DNA of 51,171 nt. It comes from Acrasis kona. Lineage: Eukaryota; Heterolobosea; Eutetramitea; Acrasida; Acrasidae. The stretch spans positions 1-51,171 of the forward strand of contig JAOPGA020000516.1 in the NCBI GenBank assembly GCA_026419775.2, read 5' to 3'. The position numbers and the translations under genes were made by a program. The notes beneath the pieces were generated by a model. It made no database searches and was not told the origin of the DNA. It saw only the letters and a program-made list of their open reading frames with translations. Shown here piece by piece: positions 27,922 through 37,806 of this stretch. Within the stretch, counting starts at the first letter, position 1. Each line of letters begins with the position of its first letter.

Positions 27922-28670
27922 TCAACCAACCAATTTTTTCTCCGTTTAGAATTAGTGATATTGTCCAATACTTTAGCAAAAAGGTTAAGCCAAAGGTAAA
28001 TAATCTGAAGAAATTTAACCTTCAATTGAAGTTGGCATGCTTTATGTTAAATGTCAAAAGAGCAGTAAAAGTATTTGGCATCAATCTTCAAGACCACCAT
28101 AAATATTGGATAGAAGATGATTTTGATTTTGAGTTTGAAGATGATATGGACTTATCTGCTGAACGGGTGAGTGCAATATCACAAAACAGCTACTTGGAGA
28201 TGCTGCTAACACAAATACATGATGGCAGTGATAGTGATAGCGATCATGACCCTTTTTATAACCCTTATGAAGTTGAACAGCCTAGTAGTGATGATAACAA
28301 CGTCAACGATGACGGCAACAATGAAGAGGATAACCAAGTTACTAACAGCAACGATTATAATAGTGACAATGAAGAAGATCATGACAAAGTCACCAATATC
28401 AACTATGATGACAATGTTAACAACAAAGACGTCAATAATGATGATAATATTGGCAATGACAATGACATGATCTCGAGTCCAAATCGAAATGTTGATAGAA
28501 GACTGAATCTTTAATTGCCTTCTTTAAACCAAGCTAGGTTCCGTTCACCTGTTCGTGTCATTCAAAAGGTTACAAAGAGAAGGTCAATGACCTTTTTTGA
28601 CAAAACAGAGAACTCCAACAAAGCGCCAAGTAAAAAAAAAAAGCCATTTCACTCTCCATTATTAAAATAA
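27922..28670 (+). pseudogene. Open frame split by the retroelement; acidic Asp/Asn-rich protein
   Basis: Removing the element and one TSD joins 26396-26420 to 27922 in frame (ISPIIFGE then INQPIFSPFRISDIV), so the element hit coding sequence. The frame continues through FNLQLKLACFML and a very acidic tract rich in Asp, Asn and Glu, reaches TAA at 28512-28514, then stays open with basic Ser-rich sequence (VIQKVTKRRSMTFF, APSKKKKPFHS) to TAA at 28668-28670. The internal TAA suggests decay as well as insertion. Function unknown; the basic tail would suit a nuclear protein. Confidence 0.5.
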
Positions 28671-29366
28671 ACACTTGACCATTGGTAATTTTCTTTAACT
28701 AAGGGTTTGATTATTTAATTAAAAGTTTTATGTCCAACCAGAGCTTTTTTAGCCAACTATAACTTTTTTGTCCAGTCAAAATTACTTTGGTCAAACTTGG
28801 TTATCAGAGTCATGGCTGAACAGAAAGGTTATGTCCAAACAAAATGATCGTTAATAACTAGTTTAGTTACAACCAACCCTCTTTCCTCTGAGATTTTAGT
28901 GAATGAAGACGAGGGAGCAACTGGCGGATCTACTGGTGTATTGCCCATCTTTGTCAAGTTAATCTTTTCTGTTAAGAAAGTATCGATTTTTAAAAGAACA
29001 ATTACATTAGATTATATTTACAGACTACCATTTGGGCAAATTGCAAATAATAGTAACACTACGCGAAAGAGTATGCTGCTGGCGGTCCTACATCGTAAAT
29101 AAAGTGAGCACGCAAACAATCCCAACCGCGGTGCAACAAAGATTGAAGTATGCAGTTCCGAGTAAGTTCCACGGTGGAACTATAAATACGGAACATACTA
29201 TATGTTTTCAAGCCTCTTTCAGTGCTTCGCAAAATTTCAACTAACTCGTTTTAAGTCACCATCTTTAAATACTACTGGAATTATACTTATTAGGAAAAAG
29301 GAATAATAATGAAAAGTCATAACGACAATTTTACAAAATCTACAGTTGATTGATTGTTTTGAATGA
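28671..29366. other. Intergenic, no supported gene
   Basis: Recurring TGTCCAA(A/C)(C/A) and CCAACTATAACTT-type strings lie at 28730-28850. Short open frames after 28899 lack features. Confidence 0.4.
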
Positions 29367-30627
29367 ATGTCGTCACCATCTACACCAAGGAGGGGTGTTA
29401 TGATGTCGCCTCCTATTCACTCTCCTCGAGTACATGCTATATCAATTTCACCTAATGTTCAAGTTATAAAATCTCCAAGAAGAGAAACGTCCCCCAAAAA
29501 AGAGTACTACTCAGAGCTTAATAAGCACGACAGTATGAAGTGGGGAGGAACATTTGGGGTCGGATCGCGAGGCGTCTGCTCAGGAACTAGCGCCGGAGGT
29601 ATGCTATACAAAATTAACTAATGATTGACATTTCAAAGATGCAAATTTATATTACAGAACGAACTCAAATCCGGCACCTACAACCTATTCTCCCAGAAAA
29701 AGTGATTTTGATATACCAGTTTTAAAGCTTGGATGTATTTCACCTCAGTCACCACGCCGAACTGTCGATGCAATAGTATCACCAAGAGGTAGGAAACCCA
29801 GTGAACAATCTCCAAGATCATCGAAAAATAGCATAGCCATATCAGCAGCTTTTGGATGTTTCACTCCTAGATTTTATTCACCCACTAGCTTTCGGAACAA
29901 ACTCGGCCCGGGAGAGTATGACACACATGCGGCTAGGAATACAAGCCCGAGGAATAGAAGAGAGTTTTTAACGAAAGACGAATTAAAAAATTTAGTTCGG
30001 ATTAATGGATCCCATAAATTCAACTCCGAGACAGTTTTAAAATTCTTTCGCGATAGAGAACAAGAGGAAATAAAAAAAGGAAATCTACCGATAACACCTT
30101 CAACGTATCCCTTCAACACAAAGTCTCCACGTGGGAGTGAGGATTTTGCAAAACATGAAACCACTGATACTAGTTTATTTGGAAGAGAATCTCTCGTACA
30201 CAAATCTCTCGTTACAAAACAAGATATGATAAGCAACCCAGGACCTGGCGCCTTTTTAGATAGAACTAGAACAATGACATCTCCTTGGCCGAATTCATTT
30301 GTTCTTGATGATAAATTAAAAAGAAGCTTTAATGGCTTACGCAATCCATTTGACGAAATGGAAGATCACCAATACTTGCCAAGCATAAAAAGCAAAGCAA
30401 CTCAACCTCAATCATCGACAAGAAAACACTCACCCATACACACAAGAGCAAACCTTATAAATACAACATCTAAACCAATCGGACACAGCTACCCATTTTC
30501 CACTTCTCAAAAAAGGTTTACTCAAACAACGAACGTCACTAGGCGGGATAATTCCCCAGGGCCAGGATCTTATAACATTGACGGGATACACCAAATGTTG
30601 TCCCCAAGGTCTCGGCGAGCATCATAG
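29367..30627 (+). CDS. STPG/SHIPPO-repeat (sperm-tail PG-rich) protein
   Basis: Exon 1 is 29367-29598, a 40-nt GT-AG intron occupies 29599-29638, and exon 2 is 29639-30627, giving 406 residues. Several Pro-Gly-Pro-Gly-x-(Y/F) repeats are visible: LGPGEYD, NPGPGAFLD and SPGPGSYNID, with TPSTYPF and APTTYSP as degenerate ones, plus many SPRR/SPK motifs. Such proteins bind or line microtubules of cilia, flagella and basal bodies, so the organism probably has, or recently had, a flagellate stage or centriolar structures. The protein is basic and mostly disordered. A downstream acceptor at 29658 would break the frame; the chosen one (TTCAAAG) keeps it. Confidence 0.8.
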
Positions 30628-30985
30628 AAGCTGTTTGTTAAAATGTAAGCATCAACCTTTGTTAAATAAAAACATCTGTACATTCACGTCACTCTGTTAA
30701 TGATTAATTTTGTACTAGTCCCTGTCAGACTCTGTACAATTGACCTATTATTACCATTGTAATCTCGATTGTCTTTGACAACACCTCAATTCACTCAATA
30801 AGATTTTATTTAAAAACATACAAGTTCCATCTTGTATCGGAAGTAACGTGGACTTGATTAAGCAATTGGAAGTTTCCAGTGAGAGACGCCGTTCAAAACA
30901 GTCATGACTGTTTACAAATCCTCAGGATATTGTATTTATAAATAGGCTAAATCCTTCGGAGAATCTTAAATTATAAAACAAAATT
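30628..30985. other. Intergenic, promoter side of the carotenoid oxygenase gene
   Basis: AATAAA for the STPG gene occurs at 30665. Nothing else recognisable. Confidence 0.4.
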
Positions 30986-32706
30986 ATGGAGTCTAGTACA
31001 ACCATCATTACTTCATTGATATCCGCCATTAAATTTTTGTTGTTACCACTCACAACACTATGGGCAATTCAGAGGCTATTACTGGATCAATTTATCACAA
31101 TACTTCGCGGGATTTCAGCAACAACACCACCAAACAAATTCCTTTCTGTGGACAATAATTATGGACCAATCCAAGATGAGCTCACGGACGCTATATTACA
31201 AATAAACGGGGCTATACCTGAAGATCTACCTGATGGAATTTACATTAGAAATGGTAGCAATCCTCAATTCAAGCCAAGAGGAAAATATCACTTGTAAGTA
31301 TCAAATTCTATAAGTTTAACACCCCTAGTTTTGATGGAGATGGACACATCCACTCCGTAACCATTACAACAAAAGATGGAAGTGATAAACTAAGAGAAGC
31401 AAAGTACACAAATAGATACGTAAGAACTGATAAATATCTTGTAGAGAAGAAAACTGGACACTCTGTTGCATATGGTAACGTCAGATTGTACTCACAACAT
31501 TAACAACTAGGCATCAATGACTTTACTAATTTTTTCAAATACCTGGACTACGGTTACCAAAAGCTAGTTTTTGGAGTTGACCACATTCCAGATCATAACT
31601 CAGCCAACACATCTCTAATTTATTTCGCAGGACGATGTCTGGCAACATTCGAAGGAAGTCTTCCGTATTCCGTCCAACTTCCTTCTCTAAAGACCATCCG
31701 TCTTGAAGATTTTAACAACACCTACCATTCCGGTGGATTCACAGCCCACCCCAAAATCGACCCTGACACTGGAGTGATGTATGCTTTTAATTATGATGTC
31801 GTGAAGCCCTACTTAAAATACTCTATAATTGAACCCGACGGCACTACAAGAATGCAAACTCCCATTGATGACGCTCCCTTTCCTACCATGCATCACGACT
31901 TTTTAATTACAAAAAATTATTCTATTTTTATTTTTGGAAGTGTTGTCTTTTCTTTTTATGGCATTGTAAAAGGTGAACCTTTCTTTAGATTTGTTTCCGA
32001 AAAGAACATGAAAATTGGTGTTCTTCCAAGAGACTCCTTTACAAACACACCAGGTCAAATCAAATGGTTTGATGCTCAACCTGGTATGATTTTCCATCAC
32101 TCCAATGCTTATGAAGAGGATGATGGAGAATCTATTGTAATCACTACTTGCAGATATTCTCATCTAGATCTTGATATCCAGCTTGGTGAGCCAGAAGAAG
32201 TGGTTGCAGATAATAAAAAAGCAGACTTCTATGAGTATAAATTAAATATGAAAACAGGCATGTTGCAAGAGGGAGTGATTAAATTTGTTAATTTGTCCTC
32301 TCCATCGTCCAAATCAGTTGCAGTCAAGTGCGAATTTCCAAATATTCATTCTTCGTTAGTGGGAAGAAAGAATAGATATGTGTGGGCTGCACTGGCCAGA
32401 GAGAAAGGTGAGGGAGCATCACCTGGTGTTGTCAAAATTGATTTGGAGAAGAAAACCTTCCTTGAGTATCGTTGTGGCGAAAATGTATTTGGTGGCGAAT
32501 GGAACTTTGTTGAAAAAGTAGGTGCGGTCAAGGAACAAGATGGTTACATTATGTCATTCACACACGACGTCAATAATGGTTCAAGCTACCTAGACATTGT
32601 GGATGCGGAGACTATGAAGAGCTGTACTAAATTGCGAATGCCAAGAAGGATACCTTACGGTTTTCATGGATTGTATGTGACTGAGAAAGAAATGATGTCA
32701 ATATAA
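30986..32706 (+). CDS. Carotenoid cleavage oxygenase family protein (CCD/RPE65-like)
   Basis: Exons are 30986-31293, 31329-31474 and 31511-32706, with introns of 35 and 36 nt; the product is 549 residues. Family motifs in order: AIPEDLPDGIYIRNGSNPQF, HFFDGDGHIHSV (rebuilt across intron 1), FTAHPKIDPDTG, the iron ligand in MHHDFLITKNY, FHHSNAYEEDD and GFHGLYV. Four His ligands for the non-haem iron are therefore present. These enzymes split carotenoids or related polyenes with O2 to give apocarotenals such as retinal. The N-terminus has a hydrophobic helix (IKFLLLPLTTLWAI) not usual in the soluble core, suggesting membrane attachment. The true substrate (carotenoid or stilbenoid) cannot be read from sequence. 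Confidence 0.9.
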
Positions 32707-32753
32707 ATTCTTTTTTACAATTAAATAGCCTGTACTTTATTATTAATTGCAAA

Positions 32754-34490
32754 CTATACTAGAAAGTTATCTATACCTTGGATGGGTGATGTTAACTTGT
32801 TTAGTAGCGACTCAATATGCATCACTTTTCTATGTGCCTCCCACTTGTTATAGCACTGCATAGCCTTGAACAGCTTCGCTTCTGCAGAGATCAGGTCACC
32901 CTTTTTTATCAAATAATAAGACAACATTTCATAAGCTATACCCTCTTCATGCGTTAAACATTGTTTGTTTGCTTCTTTGATAGATTCATTATAAAATGCA
33001 AGAGCGAGTAGATCATCTTGTCGAACGTACGCACATATTTCTGCTTCGATTAACAAATACTTGGACAAGAAATACCGTGGACAATTGTCACACCTGTTCT
33101 TTAGTAATTTTTGATTACACGCCAACTTTTGTTTGATAAAGTCCATCAAAAAATCAGTAGAAAGACAGCCATAAGACAAAATGGATCTAAAGGCTCTTAA
33201 TAATAGCAAAGAGCCAAAGAAATTTTGATAAACATCAGTGTAAAAGCACTTTGGAAACATTATTATTTTTTCATTTACAGCTTTAGTAAAATTTAAAATA
33301 TCATTTATGAAATTCATCGCTGACGATTTCTGGCTATCGTGCTCGTCTCCCAACATGAACTTCAAGACAAGGCGTAGACATAACGGAAAAGGTGTTCTTT
33401 TTGGTTCTTTTATTAAACTTTGCATCATGTTAGCGCTAATCACGCGCTTCGAGTTTAATAACTCAAAAGAAGTCTTCAACACATCAATAACTTCGCCAAC
33501 TGGTTGATTTGAAAGTACTTGTGCCTGCTTGACTTGCTCGAGACAGTTTTCAATAGCATTGCCACGAAGAAGCAGACTAGGCAACGTAATTTCAAGACAC
33601 GAAACATCATAAGCAGTCTCTAGTCCCTTCCCAGTTTGGATTACAACGGGATATTCAGGTTTGAGATTTTTTTCTAACATGAGTCTTAACAACTTGGAAG
33701 AGACAAGTGGATACAACACGGGAAAGCTTATAAAACATACAAGACACATGTTATACATGATATCAAACAATTTTTTTGTTTCAGGGTCTGATACAATTAC
33801 AAAACTGTCAACATCAGATCCTTGGGTCAACATTGATTCAATAAACAACCTGTTCTCCTCATACAACACATCAAATTCACCATTATCAAGATGAGGGATA
33901 GTTATTTCAAACTCTGATAAAATTTCTTTACCGACACCAAGTGCTTTATCAAAATTGGCCAACCTGAGAAGCTTTATAACATTAAGTGACCTTAAAGAAA
34001 CTCTTTCATATCTATTGTGCAGTTTAAACTCCAGTACGGCGGTAATGTCGTCGCAAACTTGGTAATCACCATTGTTGTAATGGGTGGTCGCCAAATCAAT
34101 ACTAAGGTCAAAAAGTAATTGATGATGATAATCCCATGGATCATCAACCAGGGAATGCACTTTTAGTCCGTCAATAGCCTTGTTATAGTGTGAAATTGCT
34201 TTCGAGTAGGATCCCTCTTTTTGATGTTTTTTTCCGAGACGATGAAGAATGCCCGAGACTACTCCAACATTTGATTGCGACAACACTTGGTTCTTTATCA
34301 ACTCGCTTCCAATTCGAATGTTATTGTTGGAATGAACGATTATTCCTCTGGCCATAGCGGGTTCTAAGTCATTTATAATGGTTTGAGTTGACACACCAAT
34401 ACATTCCGACAAAAATTCGATAGATGCTAAATCATCAGCACAAACCGTCCACACTATTAAATTTTTGGTGCAGTCATGTAGTCCTTCCAT
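32754..34490 (-). CDS. Orphan COG3899-type helical/TPR module
   Basis: This 578-residue single exon starts at ATG 34490. The sequence follows the C-terminal helical part of large bacterial and amoebal multi-sensor kinases and predicted ATPases (COG3899): a winged-helix-like start (ADDLASIEFLSECIGVSTQTII), then HRLGKKHQKEGSYSKAISHYNKAIDGL and SIDLATTHYNNGDYQVCDDI, followed by further TPR-like helices (AYEMLSYYLIKKGDLISAEAKLFKAMQCY). The AAA ATPase P-loop and any kinase, GAF or histidine-kinase domains are absent, and no upstream exon is visible before 34505, where the next gene's promoter starts. It may be a scaffold derived from such a kinase. Function unknown. Confidence 0.65.
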   Translation of the reverse strand: MEGLHDCTKNLIVWTVCADDLASIEFLSECIGVSTQTIINDLEPAMARGIIVHSNNNIRIGSELIKNQVLSQSNVGVVSGILHRLGKKHQKEGSYSKAISHYNKAIDGLKVHSLVDDPWDYHHQLLFDLSIDLATTHYNNGDYQVCDDITAVLEFKLHNRYERVSLRSLNVIKLLRLANFDKALGVGKEILSEFEITIPHLDNGEFDVLYEENRLFIESMLTQGSDVDSFVIVSDPETKKLFDIMYNMCLVCFISFPVLYPLVSSKLLRLMLEKNLKPEYPVVIQTGKGLETAYDVSCLEITLPSLLLRGNAIENCLEQVKQAQVLSNQPVGEVIDVLKTSFELLNSKRVISANMMQSLIKEPKRTPFPLCLRLVLKFMLGDEHDSQKSSAMNFINDILNFTKAVNEKIIMFPKCFYTDVYQNFFGSLLLLRAFRSILSYGCLSTDFLMDFIKQKLACNQKLLKNRCDNCPRYFLSKYLLIEAEICAYVRQDDLLALAFYNESIKEANKQCLTHEEGIAYEMLSYYLIKKGDLISAEAKLFKAMQCYNKWEAHRKVMHIESLLNKLTSPIQGIDNFLV

Positions 34491-34644
34491 TTTCTTTTCC
34501 CACAATAGAATAGTTAACTTTTTGTTGCTTTAAAGGAGCGGAAAAGGTGATATTACTTTATATGAGTCCGTTCGGGGCCTTTAATAGTCCTGCACACCAT
34601 TCCCGTCAACTATTAATTGTAATTTATTACAAAACGAATTTTCC

Positions 34645-35340
34645 ATGTACAAAAATACTCTTCAGCTCGCATGGAGAAGAATTTCATCAAGGTGCTTCAG
34701 TACTTCAAGCCCGAGAACCTTATATAGCATCAAAGAGTTGAATCAAAAGCATATACAAGGTGCAATCAACCTCACAACACACTCATTTGCAAGCATCAAC
34801 CCTCTGAATGCGGGGAAAGTATCATTAGATGGTGATATGTATCCATATGTGAAAAAAGTGATAGAGACAGTTGTAGGAGAACAGATGTCATTTGTGATAA
34901 CACCTAAAAACAACGACAATGAGGTTGCACACGCTATGATAAGTCACGATCTTCAAACAAAAATTGACTTTTCCAACTTACAGTTCTCAGAGTACAGGAA
35001 AACAGTTATGGCAACTGTATCAACCTTGTATAATAAATTTAAGAGCGAACATGGTCATGAAGGTTTTGGAAACATTCTTTACATGAGCCTCGGCAGTACA
35101 GCCGATGGACATCATAGTCAAGGATTACAAACGTGGTCAATACAAGAGACAATTGAAAGAGCAAAGGATAGAGGTTATCAAATGGCTGCCATGACCACCA
35201 CAAATCCAGTTAATTCCCGAACCGCTGTGAAATTAGGATTCGAAGAATATGACCGCGTTGATGTAGTGAAAATTAATCCTTCAACATTCAGCCATCTCGG
35301 AGATTCTTATCAAATAGTCTTCTATTTAATTAGATTGTAA
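34645..35340 (+). CDS. Mitochondrial GNAT-like acetyltransferase, tentative
   Basis: This is a 231-residue single exon. The N-terminus (MYKNTLQLAWRRISSRCFST) is rich in Arg/Ser and hydrophobic residues without acids, a typical mitochondrial presequence. The C-terminal half (LYMSLGSTADGHHSQGL, ETIERAKDRGYQMAAM, NPVNSRTAVKLGFEEY) follows the GNAT fold order: a beta strand, an acetyl-CoA loop region replaced by HHSQGL, then N..S......GF near the end. The acetyl-CoA loop is atypical, so activity is uncertain. Confidence 0.5.
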   Translation: MYKNTLQLAWRRISSRCFSTSSPRTLYSIKELNQKHIQGAINLTTHSFASINPLNAGKVSLDGDMYPYVKKVIETVVGEQMSFVITPKNNDNEVAHAMISHDLQTKIDFSNLQFSEYRKTVMATVSTLYNKFKSEHGHEGFGNILYMSLGSTADGHHSQGLQTWSIQETIERAKDRGYQMAAMTTTNPVNSRTAVKLGFEEYDRVDVVKINPSTFSHLGDSYQIVFYLIRL

Positions 35341-35363
35341 CATTTAATAATAAAAGTTCATTT

Positions 35364-36362
35364 TTATTTAACAAGAACCTTTTGTAAAAGTGCCATCCTC
35401 ATGAACATGCCGTAATGCATTTGTTTGAAATATACGCACGACCTATGACTGTCCACGCTCTCATGTAGTTCAAGAACCCTTGGGAGGGGATGCATGACGA
35501 TACCAGTACTCTTCAGAGGCTTTAATGTATCAGCGGTGATAATGTGTGAATTCACAATGTCGTGGATTTTGGTGATCATTTCAGTATCAGTGTGGTCGTA
35601 AGAAGCGAATCGTTCTTTTTGGAGCCTAGTGACATAAAGTACATCTGTTTTTGATAAAATGTCTTCTGTGAGTCGATCTGAAAAATTCTGTTCTACATTA
35701 TTTGGTCCGAGGTTAATCTTCTCGATCAGCTCCTGGGGCATTTTTAATTCATCAGGTGACACGTAATTTATTGTAATGCCCTGATATAAGCTCAAAAGTT
35801 GGGATAGTGAGTGAACTGTACGACCATACTTTAAATCTCCGCACATTGTCACAGTAAGGTTATCTAAACGTCCGAGTTCTGTTTGAATGGTAAATATATC
35901 GAGTAGTGCCTGTGTAGGGTGTTCGCCATCACCGTCTCCACCACTTATCAAGGAGACATTAAACCCATCAAGATAAGGGAGTGTCTTTTGGAATATTCCC
36001 TTCTCGGGATGACGCATTATGATAGCGTCACAATAGCAAGCTAGTGTACGGAGAGTGTCCTGTACTGATTCTCCCTTCTTTGTGGAGGAACTCATTACAT
36101 CAACCGATATAACTCCAGCCCCAAGGCGTAAAAGAGCTGCATTAAAGCTACAACTTGTCCTGGTTGATGCTTCGAAAAAAAGTAAAGCAACAACCTTGCT
36201 TTTAAGAGTGTCCAATCTACCCTCTGATTTGACTGCGTCCCTCATTTGAGCTGCTAGCTCACATAGTTCCTTGACGTTAATTTACCCCAACACAAGACCA
36301 AATACCTTGATGTCTTCGCGAGTGAACTGATTGACGGAGTAAATGTGCTGCCACTTATCCAT
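35364..36362 (-). CDS. pyrB: Aspartate carbamoyltransferase catalytic chain
   Basis: Exon 1 is 36362-36306, a 36-nt intron occupies 36270-36305, and exon 2 is 36269-35364; 320 residues, close to the usual 306-310. It catalyses carbamoyl phosphate + L-aspartate to N-carbamoyl-L-aspartate, the second step of UMP synthesis. Seen: FFEASTRTSCSFNAAL (STRT carbamoyl-phosphate loop), KKGES (the incoming Lys of the 80s loop), RHPEKG, GDGDGEHPTQALLDIFTI, GDLKYGRTVHSL, and HPLPR. It is monofunctional, not part of a CAD fusion. There is no regulatory PyrI chain in the window. It is divergent from dihydroorotase across 70 bp. No obvious transit peptide. Confidence 0.95.
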
Positions 36363-36432
36363 GTTTCTGTTAATTATCAGCCCACTTTAATTAATCCACC
36401 CCTGTTAATTGTTCACATCATTGTAAAGAATC
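36363..36432. promoter_or_regulatory. 70-bp divergent promoter between aspartate carbamoyltransferase and dihydroorotase
   Basis: The start codons of the two genes face away from each other with only 70 bp between them, so both promoters and both 5' UTRs must fit here. The sequence contains two TTAATT(A/G) strings (TGTTAATTATCAG and TTTAATTAATCC) and a third GTTAATTG, possible shared control elements. Co-regulation of two consecutive pathway steps is inferred. Confidence 0.55.
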
Positions 36433-37800
36433 ATGAGCATACTGATCAAGAACGCCACCCTAATCAATGAAGGCGTGGTCACAAGTAATGCTTGCGTGCT
36501 CGTGGACAGCAGAGGAATTATATCGAAAATTACTGATAACACCGACAATTTGAATGCAGACCAAGTTATAGACGCAACCGGACACTATCTCATTCCTGGT
36601 GTTATTGATGCACATGTTCACTTCAGAGAACCAGGTCTCACACACAAAGGAGACATCTACTCAGAATCACGGGCGGCTGTTTCTGGTGGTATCACATCTT
36701 ACATGGACATGCCAAATACTTCACCTCAAGTCTTGACGCAACAAACATTAGAAGATAAATATAAACTATCTTCGCAGAAATCTTCTGCAAACTACTCATT
36801 CTTCATGGGAGTCAGCCTGGACAATATTGATGAGGTTCTCAAAACAGACCCAAACAAAGTTTGTGGGGCAAAAATATTTCTTTGTAATTCAACCGGAGAC
36901 ATGAAGGCAAATTCAGAAAAAATGTTACAGGACATGTTTAGTCAGTGTAACTTTTTAATTGCAACACATTGTGAGGACGAAGACATTGTTCAAGAGAATG
37001 CAAGAAAGGTCAAGCAAGAGCACGGCAACGCAGTGCCTTGGGATCTACATGTTGACATTAGGAGCGAACGTGCCTGTGTGGAATCAACAAAAATGGCGGT
37101 TGAATTAGCAAAGAAGCACAACACAAGACTGCACGTGGTTCATTTGACAACCCAAGGAGAGGTTGACCTCTTCCGTCAACTACCAAACGTTCCATTGGAA
37201 GAAAAACGCATCACATGTGAAACAACACCACATCACTTGTGGTTTGACAGAAGCAACTACGCAACGTTAGGAGCGAAACTAAAATGTAACCCATCCGTGA
37301 AGGAGGCAAATCACAAAGAAGCACTTTTGAGTGGACTCAAAGAAGGCCTCATTGACATGATCGCGACGGATCATGCACCCCATACATTAAAAGAGAAGCA
37401 AGATCCTTCATACTGGACGTGTCCTTCTGGACTTCCGACCATACAATTCTCCTTGAACGTTTTGTTAGAGATGCACCTTCGTGGTGAGATTGAACTTACT
37501 CAGATTGTTGATAAAATGTGTCACGCTCCAGCTAAAGTGTTCCAAGTAGATCGTCGCGGGTTTGTCAGGGAAGGATATTGGGCTGACTTGACTCTATTCA
37601 AGCTTAGTGAGGGTGGTGATGAAAATGTAACAGAAGTCAACCAAAACACAATAAGAGGAAAGTGTGGATGGTCACCGTTCGAAGGAACAGTCTTCAGATC
37701 AAAAGTAACACATACAATAGTATCTGGTAAATTGGCATACGAAAACGGACAGATCAATGACAAGGTTGTAGGAGAACGCATCTTATTCAACAGAAAATAA
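36433..37800 (+). CDS. pyrC: Dihydroorotase
   Basis: This is a 455-residue single exon. It cyclises N-carbamoyl-aspartate to dihydroorotate, the third step of UMP synthesis. Metal and catalytic residues visible: the HxH in DAHVHFREPGLTHKGD, the Lys expected to be carbamylated in CGAKIFLCNSTGDM, His in ATHCEDED and VVHLTT, and the Asp in ATDHAPHTLKEK. The run GLTHKGDIYSESRAAVSGG followed by ITSYMDMPNT and the overall length resemble the long type I enzymes typical of Bacteroidetes, not the CAD domain of animals, so a bacterial origin is worth testing. Hydantoinase or allantoinase are less likely, given the motif context and neighbours. Confidence 0.93.
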   Translation: MSILIKNATLINEGVVTSNACVLVDSRGIISKITDNTDNLNADQVIDATGHYLIPGVIDAHVHFREPGLTHKGDIYSESRAAVSGGITSYMDMPNTSPQVLTQQTLEDKYKLSSQKSSANYSFFMGVSLDNIDEVLKTDPNKVCGAKIFLCNSTGDMKANSEKMLQDMFSQCNFLIATHCEDEDIVQENARKVKQEHGNAVPWDLHVDIRSERACVESTKMAVELAKKHNTRLHVVHLTTQGEVDLFRQLPNVPLEEKRITCETTPHHLWFDRSNYATLGAKLKCNPSVKEANHKEALLSGLKEGLIDMIATDHAPHTLKEKQDPSYWTCPSGLPTIQFSLNVLLEMHLRGEIELTQIVDKMCHAPAKVFQVDRRGFVREGYWADLTLFKLSEGGDENVTEVNQNTIRGKCGWSPFEGTVFRSKVTHTIVSGKLAYENGQINDKVVGERILFNRK

Positions 37801-37806
37801 ATTTAT

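Noticed and set aside
10496-28514. Stop-codon reassignment in this organism
   Set aside because: TAA, TAG and TGA all end intact conserved genes here (for example TGA for ICMT, TAA for dihydroorotase and the patatin gene), so in-frame stops mark decay or error.
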